A stretch of DNA of 64,000 bases from Campylorhamphus procurvoides. Taxonomy: Eukaryota; Chordata; Aves; Passeriformes; Dendrocolaptidae. Of this stretch, positions 13,101-25,100 are shown one piece after another. A program made the position numbers and the translations under genes. Below the pieces are notes generated by a model. It did not search any database. It saw nothing but the letters and a program-made list of their open reading frames with translations, and had not been told where the DNA came from. The first letter of the stretch is position 1; the number at the start of each line of letters is the position of its first letter. Location of the stretch: NCBI GenBank assembly GCA_013396655.1, contig WBMV01005965.1, forward strand, positions 1,118,193-1,182,192. The letters run 5' to 3'.

Positions 13101-16100
13101 AAGTGACTCCTGTCTGTGCAGTTGGCAGGCTGAGTAGACTGTGCTCCTGCTATGTTGCTACAGAGCATTTACTCCTTCAGCTTGGTCTCATGACTTTTAG
13201 GTTTTTATCCTTTTTAACAATATGGTTACTGTCAGTGATATGCAGAAAAAGACCCCACAACTAGGTAGTTGTAGAGAAGGTAGGTTTATTCAGCGCTGGG
13301 TGCATGGGGGATTGCTCGACCAAAGACATGCACACCTGTCCGTGCTCACAGGCCTTATTTAAATACAGGTAAAACATGCATATTCATTGTTTCTTTATAC
13401 ATATACATTATTTTTATTAGAATGGGCAGGCTTATTCTAATCAATTCCGGGAAATAATTTCCATTTTCTCCACCCTGTGCTCCTCCCATCTGAGTTTGCG
13501 CACTGGTTTCCATTTTTTCTGGGCCGGGGTCTTCGGGGGTCTTGGGGATGAAGATCGTGGGTCTTCCTCGCTGTGCACTTTTCACCTTGGCTCAAAAAGT
13601 GGCTCAAACCAGTTTAGTTGGCAACTCGAACTGGTCTAATGAGCAAACTTCTATAGTTATCTTATTTTCTTGGCATGTTTCCTGATTTATTCTTCAGTTG
13701 CATATGGTGTCCATTCTCATTTAGACACCTCAAGGCCGAGTACTGATACTTTTAATTAGGGCCTCAGCCATGCAGTCTTTTATCTTCAGCTGCATATGGT
13801 GTCCATTCTAAGTTAGATACTTCAAGGCCAGGTACTGATAGTTTTATGTTTGTAGCTAATCAGGGCCTCAGCCATGCAGTCTATCTTTGCAACTTCAGCA
13901 AAAGTCCCCACAATAATTTCTGTTAACCCTCTCAGTGTTAAATAAAAAGTTCTCTTTTTATTCCTTATATTGGTCTCCTCTAAATGTTAGTTCCTTATAT
14001 ACCTTATATCAGTTTCCTCTAAGTGTTAGTTCCTTATATCACTTATTGATACCTTATATCAGTCCCCTTTACGTGTTAGTTCCTTATATCAGTTCCCTTT
14101 ATGTGTTAGTCCCTCATATCATTAGCATTCACAGAATCATAGAATGTGGAGTAATGAAAGTGTGCATCTGTTGCAGCCCAGATCATACCACTGCCAAATA
14201 CAGGTTTAGTATGTTCTCTTATTTGTAGTTGAAACGTCTTATACCTTCAGGGCTACAGAATCATTCTGGGGCTTAACCTCCAGCTCATATTATAGTTGAG
14301 AATTTTTTCAGAGCCACTGCACAGAACAAGAAAATAGTCAGTGATATCTATACTGGGTCCGCCTGCATTTTCTGCTTACATATGTATGGCTCTGTCTTCA
14401 AATATATTAAACCACACACTTTTTTGAAACCTCTTTACCAGATAAATCGAATTGTCATTGTATCTGTTGTCTTCCACCTTTACTACATTTCAGTTCTTGC
14501 ATAATCTGTACCTTCATTAACGATGGCATCATATCTTCCTCCAGATCTCTGGAAAAAATGTTAAATAGTATGGGGTTAAAAGTTGATGGTGCTGTAGATT
14601 ATCTGTAGTGGCTGATGTTCTCCTCGTCACTAGAATCAAAGAAAGACGGGAGTTCTCTTACTGAGTTGTTTTTGTTTGATGGTTCTATTTTCCCTGCATT
14701 ACAGTGCTATATTTTCTTTTAATTAAAAGTCAACACGGCAAAGAGCAGAAGACACTTGCTATGGATCTTGCTATGGTAAGGGTTAAGCTGAGTATTTGGA
14801 GCCTTGGCTTGCATACAGGCCTGAAGACAAAATGATGAGCTGTACAGTGCAAATAGGAATCGCCTAGCGAGACAGTTGAGACAGTTTCTCAACTTTTTTT
14901 CAGTCCCTCTCGTTTTTCTCGTTGTGGCAACAACTGTAACAACCCAAAAAGAAGAACTACATCTACAATATTTATCTTTCCCAAATGTGGAAGATCCCAA
15001 AGCCGGTGTTGACTTGATCCACTGTACACAGAAGTTTGTTTTACCTCCCCATTGCAGATAAACATTTTAAGGCTAATGATTCCTGATAGCAATGACTGCA
15101 GCTTTATTGGATTTGTTTATCATATACAATGATTTCTGAAACTATGCCATGTTGCTGAGCAGTGTATTCAGAAACATTAAGCATAGTTATGTTTTTATAT
15201 GCATTTTGGAAAAATGATATTTCTTATTTTTTCCCCAGGAATTCTGGAGGTTTTACATTGTGTGTTGGTGGAAAGCCCAGAAGCTTTAAACATTATTAAG
15301 GAAGGACATATTAAATCAATCATCTGTCTTTTGGACAAGCATGGAAGAAATCATAAGGTAGGCAAAGAATAGACAGGTATATGTAGGTGAACATTTGTGA
15401 ACAAAGCAAGCATGTTCTTCTGTGTGCAAGTTAGATTTTCAATACTTTAATGCTATTTTCATAGTCAGGAATGAAACTTTTCCTAAAAAGAGTATGACCA
15501 GTTTGAAGGAGCAAAGGATAATGTTATCTTCTTTTTGACAAAAACATTGATACACACTAATTCTCAAGGGAAGCTCAAAGAACATTTTAATGTTCTTAGC
15601 AAAATTTCAGAACTGTTCTGAAATAAAGGCATTGTGTTGAATGAGTTAGATACCATCACATGTCTTGGTATATAGCATTATATTGTCTGAAGTAATTAAT
15701 AGTGATAATGAAAAAAATATTTAAGATTAAAAGAATCTGATTTTTTTCAGGTTTTGGATGTTTTGTGTTCTCTCTGTGTTTGTCATGGAGTAGCTGTGCG
15801 GTCTAATCAACATCTAATCTGTGATAATCTCCTGCCAGGAAGAGATCTGCTCTTACAGACACGCCTTGTCAACCATGTGAGCAGGTACAACAAAAAAAAA
15901 AAGAAAAAAATATGAATCTATGAACAAAGCAGAAAAAGTTTCTGCTTAAAAGAAATAGTCACTACAGTAAATCTGTTTTACTTCCAAAAATTTTATTAAG
16001 ATATTTTATTCTTACAAAGATTTAAAATTCTCTTTATAGTAGTAATTAATTTAGAAACATGGGTTAGAGGAGAGAGCTGTTGCAAACTAAAGCTGCTCTA

Positions 16101-19100
16101 AACTGGTTTAAGTCTGTGAAGCTGTAGCCTTTTCTAAAGATTATGGTCTATAAGTTGTGCATTCAAAGTATTGCCAGTGAATGCCCTGTGATTGTTTTTG
16201 TGTTTGTGATCTTGTAAGAATTCCTACTCACTTTTGGTCAAAATTAAGATCTTCGTGCCAAACACCTTCACGAGTGCCTGGGATATTTAGAGAGTGCCAT
16301 TATCCTTCCTTTTACTGGAGGAGTTTTAGAAGCTACATTACAGCAGACAATAACAAGATGCATCTAGTGGCATCTTAAATTAGTAAAATATTGTTTACAA
16401 ATATTAGCACATAAATGTTTATCCCGAGTTTCAGTTTATGCTGAGGCAGACGAATATGGCTTTGTGTGAAGATTTGTGGGATCTTTCTCTGTTTAAACTT
16501 ACATTTATTTTTAAAAGTCAATCACTGATTAAGTGAGAATGAAAATTGAAACAGAGAAATAGTACTTATAGTTCAGAGTTCCTTAGGATTTATTAGATGC
16601 TGAAGAACATAAAAAGCTCACACTATATCTAGGGAGTTGATTGTTCCCCTGCACTTGGTACTGGTGAGACCACACCTCAAGTACTGTGTCCATTTCTGGG
16701 CCCCTCACTACAAGAAGGACATTCAAGTGCTGAAGCATGTCCAGGGAAGGGCAACGGAGCTGATGAAGGGTCTGGAGCACAAATCTAATGAGGAGTGTCT
16801 GAAGGAACTGGTATTGTTTAGCCTGGAGAAGAGAAGGCTCAGGGGTGATCTTATCATTCTCTACAACTGCCTGAAAGGAGAGTGTAGCAAGGTGAGGATT
16901 TGCCTTTTCCAAGGCAATTAGCAACAAGGCAAGGGGACATAGTCTGAAGCTGCACAAAGGGGGATTTAGGTGGGACATCAGGAAGAATTTTTTCATAGAA
17001 AGGGTGGTCAAACACTGGAATGGACTGCCCAGCAAGTAGTGGAAATGTCCAAGAAACAGCTGGTCATGGCACTTTTTTGCTATAGTTTAGTTGTCATGGT
17101 GGTGTTCGATCAAAAGTTGGACTTGATGATCTTGGAGATCAATTCCAGTCTCAGTGGTTGTGTGATTCTATGCTGGAGTGTTTGAGTTGACTTTGGATAG
17201 GTGGAGCTATCTTTGTCCAGAATATGGCTGTAGAAAAAGTGAATTCATTACCACATATTTTGCTTTGCATTAGAAGGTTGTGAATGAGATGACTGTTATT
17301 CTTGCAGTTACAATAGGGGAAAAAAGTATTTTTTCAAAAGGCAGTAAGACCAATGAAATACTGAACACATTTAGTGTTAGACCAAGATGGACATATCTCA
17401 CCGCAAAAATATTTGGCGAAGAAACTTTCTAAGATATCGCTGTTTAAAAGACTTTTCCAGGGGACTACTAGAAAATTCTATTCACAAACCCCTATTTAAC
17501 AAGATTAAGCTGGATGATTAGGTTGATTAAATTGTGATATCTGGGCAAAGATATAATAAGCTGATACAACGTTCAAGCAGAAAAGATTCAGGTCGTGATC
17601 TTGCCAGTAATTTACAGAAGATATGAATTTTCTGGAAGATAACTTTTTTCAAACATGTTTTGTTTATAATTTTAAGGAAATTAAAGTTTTCACTTGGAAT
17701 AAAATGAAGAGTATCTACAATTAAACATTCAACAAAAGACACCCCATATGGTTATATAAGGAAAGTTTATTAGTCTTATCTGATAAAAAAAGTTATTTCA
17801 TAAGGAACCAGATCAGTAAACTCTGATTGTACTTTTGACTTGTATTTAACACCTGTATCAGCCCTTCTTCCTCCCCCTGCATTCCCTACACTAGAAAGTG
17901 TACTGGGTGTTGGGAATAGCTTTGAGCTACATTTTTGTTGATTAGTCAGCTTGTATGTAGGAAAACATTTGAAGATGTAGTAACCCAATGTAGTGGAGGG
18001 ATCTGAAAGATAGATACACACAGCATAGAAATCTGAAAGATTTTTTGCAGTATGGGTAACCAGCCATTGAGGAAATACACCTCGCATTGATTTTGGATAC
18101 TCCTGTACTCTATGGCTTTAATTCTAGATTGAACAGCTTTCTTAGTATAAAGCTGGCACAGAAATGATTGTCTGGAGATAGACACTTTTTGTATGAGAGT
18201 CTAGACTCAATATTATCCAAAAAATCAGATTAGAAATAATAATCTCCCTGGGGAAGGAGTGGATTCCCCAACACTGAACATTTATAAGGTTCAGTTAGAT
18301 GGAGTGCTGGGCCATCTTGTCTTGACCATGCTTTTGCCAAGAAAGGTTGGACCAGGTGATCCTTGAGGTCTTTTCCGACTTGGTAATCTATGTGATTCCA
18401 TGAAATAAAATTACTTCTGTTGTTTTAATAAAAGCAAACAAGCTTGAAATTTGAGTTTAATGAAAAGCATGCAGCAGTTCATAATATTCTTGAGATAGGT
18501 TTTTAATAACCATTTTTATTTCTTCTGTTTAAGCATGAGACCCAACATCTTCTTGGGGATTAGTGAAGGCTCTGCCCAATACAGAAAATGGTACTATGAA
18601 CTTATGGTGGACCATCTAGAGCCCTTTGTGACCGCAGAGTCGACTCATCTACGAGTGGGCTGGGCTTCGACAGAAGGCTACTCACCCTATCCAGGGGGCG
18701 GAGCAGAATGGGGAGGAAATGGTGTTGGTGATGACTTATATTCCTATGGCTTTGATGGTCTGCATCTGTGGTCAGGTATTCTCTTGTGTATTTTACTGCT
18801 GTTTATTTTTGTTTAAACACTACAATCTTGTTTGCAATCCCAGTGAATTTATTTTCAACAGCAGAAAAATGAATCAGTTGTTTCTGTTGACACTAGGAAC
18901 ATACAGAAACAGTATGTCAAAATATGATGTAAATTGACATTGTGTATTGAAAAAATTAGTTTATACAAAGTAATCCAAATAGACTAATGATTTATGTTTC
19001 AGTCTGGGACTTTTTTGCTTGTTTTTTTTTTTTTTTTGTAAAATTTTTTTTCACAGTAACAATAAATATTTTATTTAAAACTTCCAAGCTGCAGAAAATG

Positions 19101-22100
19101 AATTCTAACAGTCATCTGGATTTTTATTTCCTATGTGGTAGTTTAAGAACATTCTGAGAAATTTAATTTACAGAACTCTCCTTTTTGGTTTTTTTCCAAA
19201 CTAAATTTTTAATATGAGTCTTTAAAAGGTCAGAGATACTTTATAGGTGAAGATTTTTAAGTATGTTATTTGCCATACATTTTTAAACAAGATTTTTTTT
19301 CTCTATAGTGATGATTTAAGTACATTAAGACTGATTGATTATTGCAAGACTTGCAGAATCATATTCCTAGCTTGCATATGATGTGTTTGGTCAAGTACTC
19401 ATCTTTAAAATGTTTTTGGCTTAGTTTGGATCTATTTGTTAATGGTAATTTCTTTATGCAAATTCTAGTGTTAGAGAAAGCTGAACTGAGTATCTAGAGT
19501 ATTTGTATTTACTGTTAATTCTGCAAATACCTTATTATCTCTTCAAATTGGGTTAGCTCAGCAAAGTCAGAATAATAAGAATGATAGCTTGTTCTCTTAA
19601 TCTTTTTCATGTGATTTAACTTTTCTTGAAAGATTCATAGATATAATTTAGAATGGACAGCCCTGGACTTCTTGAAAGGAGATTTTATCATGGTTTCATC
19701 TTCTGAGAAAAAATTTTGCTTTGATTTAGAGAGATTATTTGGCAGGGTTGAACTGTAGAACTGACTGGAGACTGGGTAAAACTCATTGGATTGGCAAATC
19801 TTGTCACTATGAAGATATGAACACGTTTTCTAAAGCACCTTAGCAGACAAGAAAGATGAGTTAGTGACTCAGCTGTATCATCCAAGGTCCTTGAAGTTTT
19901 GAGGCATTTTGGCTTGATACTTGAAAAAGAATACAGTTTTACATTTCAAAAGAGCTTTCCAATCAAAATAGCAAGGGATTGTATTAATAAATAATAACAT
20001 ATCGGCTGGAGTGGCATCTTAGGAAAGCAGCTGCCACTTTGCCTCTCATGTATAGTGAGAAATACTTTGGAACAATGATGCATAATTAATGTTATCATTA
20101 AAACTATGTCATAACTGAGTTTGGCAGATAAAGTATTATTACAGAAGAACCAGAAAATAATGAGCTAACCAAAAAAGCTTTTGTAGATAAAGTCACTTTT
20201 AGGGAGGAAACAAAAGATTGCTGAAAATCAAGATTATTTTTCTACCCACTGCAAATATTTTATTCAGAAATGTGACTAGAGAATAAATGAATAATTGTTT
20301 GGGGTTCTCAGGTCAATAACCCAGCCCAGACAAAAAAGTCAGGCCACTTTTGTATATGCAATTTTTGTATCTATTTTGGATGTGAATGTGGTGGTAGATT
20401 TGAAAATATTTCTGTCTTCATTCCTCATTGACACTATTATGTAATGCCTCTCAAACTTAGAAGGACTTTTAAGTAGTTGAATGTTGAAGATCATGGCCTT
20501 TCTTTTGCTTTCAAAATCCCAGGCTGTATCTTGAACAGTCCGTAATAGCATTTTAAGAATAACCTTAGCATGAAGCATTTACTGCCTTAAGGCATAACAA
20601 CAATAATTTCTGCCCCCAAGTTTCTGTTCTGCACCAAGCCTATATGAGATTCATATTTAATTTACATTTGTTTCTTCAGTCTTGCTGATTACTTATGTAT
20701 TATGGAGAAGTAAAACCCATAGAGTTTTAAAGCCTAAGCCCAGAAAAGGCGTTTAGATCATTTGGTCTGCACTGTATTCATCAGTGACCAGTACATATTT
20801 CAGTTAGCAGTCACCCTGGCATTGATCTCCATAACCCATATTTGGCTAAATTTTAGTGCCTAAAAAGGCATCTAGTCTCAAGTAATATGCCTTAAGTAGA
20901 TGAAATATCCACTCTTCATTGATAGCTCTTTTAGAATTTGGTTGTTGTTGTCACTTTCTGTGATTCTTTTCAAACTAAAGCTCAGCTGTGATGTTCTCCT
21001 CTGGCAGTATCATGAAGTCATTTTCCATATGTAGAGTATTGAAACTCTTGGTGTTTTATTTTTCCTCAGGAGTGGTAGTAATGGTTGTATGAAAATTAAT
21101 TTGTGGAATTAGTGAGATTTTTATTAGTTTTGCTTCTGTTAAAAACATATGCCATCTTCATTTTGGAAATGTAGTGCAAGTTAAGTACTTCATGTTTACA
21201 AAAGCTGGATACCATAGTTAAAAACTTAGTTTTCTGTTCTTAGTAAGCATAATGGTTTTCTCGCTTGTAAACAGTGCATAATTTAATTTTGGGAAAATAT
21301 GTGTAGAGATGTTTTCTTACAATTTCCATGCTTTTCCATAAACTTTGTATTGTGGATGGCAGTAAATTTCAGAAGCTATCATTTTCTGGTTTTGAATTCT
21401 ATAACCTATTTCTCTTGGGAAGCAGGTGTGCTTGTGTAAATGTAATTTGATGCAAGGTGGAATAATCCTTTAGAATTAATATAAAACTTACTAAAAATAA
21501 ATATATTATATAGAAATACTATTGCAAAATGCAGTTGTCTTTGTATGTAGCAGAAAAATGCCATAAAACCTGTGGTTTAGTTATCAAGCTGAGTAGTGTC
21601 TTATAACAAGAGTACTGTGATGTGGCCATTAATAGCAGGAAGTACCTCACTTTTCCTAAATAATTCAAAGTAAGATAGTTGCCTTTATCTTGAATAATGA
21701 AGCATTCTTTAGTAAAGTATACTAGGTTTCATATTAGATACTAATGGCTGTTTTCAGTTTGTGCTTCTATAATGTAAGGAACAGAATGTAGTTTTTCTGT
21801 TTTTTTTACTTACATTAAATGTAATTGAATTGAATTAATTATGATTAAAATAGTTGTGTTGATATGATTGTATGCTGCTATTCACTATATTGCATGCTTA
21901 AAATCAGGCCTTGGATGTCATAGGTTAGATTTTTTCATATTAATGTGTTTGTGCTCTGTAGCTATGTTTTCTTTCTCCTTTTTAAGGCTGCTATGAAAAC
22001 CTGAGCAGTTTTCACAAGTTTTACAAAATGTGTCTCCTTAACTTCAATAGGGTGTGTGGCACGATCAGTAAATTCTCCCAACCAACATCTGTTGAGAACT

Positions 22101-25100
22101 GATGATGTTATCAGCTGCTGTTTGGATCTGAGTGCCCCCAGCATCTCTTTCCGAATAAATGGACAGCCAGTTCAAGGAATGTTTGAAAACTTCAACATAG
22201 ATGGCCTCTTCTTCCCAGTTGTCAGCTTCTCTGCAGGAATAAAGTTAGCATCCTCTGTGGTTGTTTGTTCATTTTGGTGTCTGTTTGTTGTTCCCTTCCC
22301 CTCCCCTCCCCCCCCANCCCCGTCTATTTTTTTTTTTCTGTATATGAGAATATGCTAAATACTTCTCTGGCTGTCTGCTCTCATTTTCCTTTCTGATATC
22401 TGCTTTTCTGGTGAAGTTCCAGTTCTTGGATAGTGAAAGCTATGAAGAAGTCCTTAAGGGATAATGCATCTGTTGTTTTTCAGCACACTAGTGTATTTAG
22501 GTGCTTTGCACATACACCTTAGAAACAGCTTCTTAATCATTTCTTCACTGACATATTGCTACATATTCACTCCAGGGCAGCATTTGATATTAAAAATAGA
22601 TTTTCTCTAACTCATTTTCTCTAATGTGGTAGTAACCATTTATGTAAGGAGGCATTATCTACCCTTATCTTAAGGGTTGTACATTTCCTTTTCATCAGGA
22701 TGAGTTAATATGACTTCTGGTCAATTGTGTTCTGGTTGCTATAATGGTTTTCTATAAAATTTCAAGTCACACTTGAGGTGCCAGACTTCTGCTTCCATGT
22801 TTGAGACCATGATATTAAACAAGATTGTATTGTGTTCCAGCGGGGGGACCAACTCTAGAAGGTCTGGCAAAGGTTAAGGCTGAAAGCTGATTTCTCTTGG
22901 AGGCAGAGCAATTCTTTGTCAGGGATCATTCAAAGGATACCTCAGAAGCTAAGAGCTGTCACACAGTGGGCATGCCCGCCTTTTGTTGAGATGCAAAATA
23001 TGCTTTTTTAGACTTTGCCTTGGATAGCACAGGAGGTAGAATGTGGTAAAACTATAGATGGGCATGCTAAAGAATGCAAAATTACAAACCTGCATGCTTT
23101 ATTTCTGCCATGGGAGAAATATTTGACAATAGTATTTCTGTGCTGCATGCAGTTTTTGAGTCTGTTTTGGTATAACAATAATAAAAATCTTGTAAGATAG
23201 TAAGCAGAAAAAGGACAAAATTATTCTATCTTAAAGCTAATTTTTGGCTGTTTTTTGATTCCTTCTGGATGGCAATTTTCTGGGATGATTTTTCAGTTTT
23301 ATGTTATTGCTATGTCATTTTGATATTATGTCATTGCTATATCATATTATTACCTCATTGACTAAATTTTTCAGTAAAGAAAGGCCATGGAAAATTCACC
23401 ATTTTGTAATGAATAAAAGAGAGGTTTCCCCTGACTTTCTACTAATATGACAAATAAAATTTTAGGGAAGGAAATACAGGTAGTTTTGTATTATGTCCTA
23501 AGGATTTAATGTTTTGTGGGAGAAAAGAAAGAACCATGGGATTTTTAGGCTCATTTCTCAAACATGAGAGAATGGAGCGTTTTCCTTAATGGAGAGAGTT
23601 CAGAGTTACTTGATTGATTACTTTGGGTTATAATCCTTGCCTTCTGAGACTCAAAAGGCTGCTGCTTACTGCATAGCTGTGCCAAGTAAACTGCTTATTC
23701 TCTCTCTTAGAACCTTCATTTGGTCTCATGATTTAGAATACTTTTATGGAAGTAAAATTAACTAAAAGGAAGAATAATTGACTTTCCCCATGCTTTTACG
23801 GCCTCTGCATCATAAACTTCCACACTAGTTACAGAAAATGGAACTGTAGGCAAGGCTGAAAACCTGCAACATTGAAGTGTTTTTACTTTTCTGTTTTTTA
23901 AAAAAAACAGCATTAGTTAGGCTTACAAACCAATTAGGCTTGTCTCCAGGGGTGTCTCAGTAATCTAAAGGAACTCTGATCTTTACAGGGTACGTTTCTT
24001 GCTTGGAGGTCGCCATGGAGAGTTCAAGTTCCTTCCTCCACCAGGGTATGCCCCTTGCTTTGAAGCTGTCCTGCCAAAAGAGAAGCTGAAAGTGGAGCAT
24101 AGCCGAGAGTACAAACAAGATCGTAACTATACAAGAGACTTGCTGGGTCCCACTGTCTCTCTGTCACAAGCAGCTTTCACTCCAGTTCCTGTAGATACTA
24201 GCCAGGTGTGGAAACTGAAAGATTTCATTTTCCTTTTTAATCACACATATTGTAGGACTGTATTACTTCACATTTGATTGAATTTGCAGTGTGTCCCAAA
24301 CTTGTTTGTTGTTGTTTGGTTTTGGTTTTGTTTTTTTTTTACTGGGATTTGTAGACAGATCTGATTTGTACAAAGTTTGTTCTGCTATAAAAGTTTGGAT
24401 GGCATGTCAAGCAACTTCTTTGTAATAGCCTTTTTCTCTCTTCTCTTTTTAGATTGTTTTGCCTCCCCACCTGGAAAGGATTAGAGAAAAATTAGCAGAG
24501 AACATTCATGAACTTTGGGTTATGAATAAGATTGAACTTGGCTGGCAGTATGGACCAGTATGTACCTTCCATCTTAATTTTCTGTTAATTGCGTAGTATT
24601 ATTCAGCGCACTGGTTTCAATGTGCTAATGGGACTCCATTTTTTATCTTCTCCTCAAAATTTGCACCAGAAGCAGCTGGGAAATAACAGTGCTTGTGTAT
24701 TTCTGAACCAAAATTTTGGTATTAAAGCTGTTTGGTGCTGCAATTTTCAGCCAGTCTGTCAGCATAGAAAGCACATGGTGGGTTTTTTACCTTCTATTTC
24801 TTTGTGCAGCAAGAGGTTCAGTTGCCTGATGGAGTAAATGAGTGAAAGCAGTTATTCTTGATTCTATTCACATGTGCTGACCGACATAAATCTTTCAGAA
24901 GTCCCAAATTTATTTTTCATGAAAAATAATAATGCCTACAGGAAATTTCATTACATCTGCTTTTTGCCTTTCTTCTCTCCACTTCTTCAGCCTCATGTCT
25001 GAATTAGGGGCTCCACATAACTATTATCTCTTTTCTATTTTTCATTCTATTTTTCATGGAGTAGGAAAAAGAAATATTTTTTCTTTTTGAAGTTAATCAG

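Larger units (their letters stand above)
9084..15238 (+). other. RYR2 intron D-E
   Basis: 6.2 kb, the most element-rich intron. Contains a perfect hairpin (11502-11556), an isolated GC-rich block (12060-12260), a solo LTR (13241-13912), a minisatellite (13961-14125) and a possible CR1 relic (14131-14620). 9084-11500 and 14620-15238 show only AT-rich unique-looking sequence with short T and GT runs. Confidence 0.8.
15885..18533 (+). other. RYR2 intron F-G
   Basis: 2.6 kb. Carries two plus-strand CR1 3' ends (16626-17174 and 18238-18402). The rest (15885-16620, 17180-18235) shows nothing identifiable. Confidence 0.8.

Noticed and set aside
13961..14125. CRISPR-like spaced repeats
   Set aside because: Units are degenerate and contiguous with no unique spacers, in vertebrate DNA; it is a minisatellite.
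16583..17035. 150-residue minus-strand open frame
   Set aside because: It lies antisense to a plus-strand CR1 3' end whose sense frame matches CR1 ORF2; the antisense frame has no recognisable domain.
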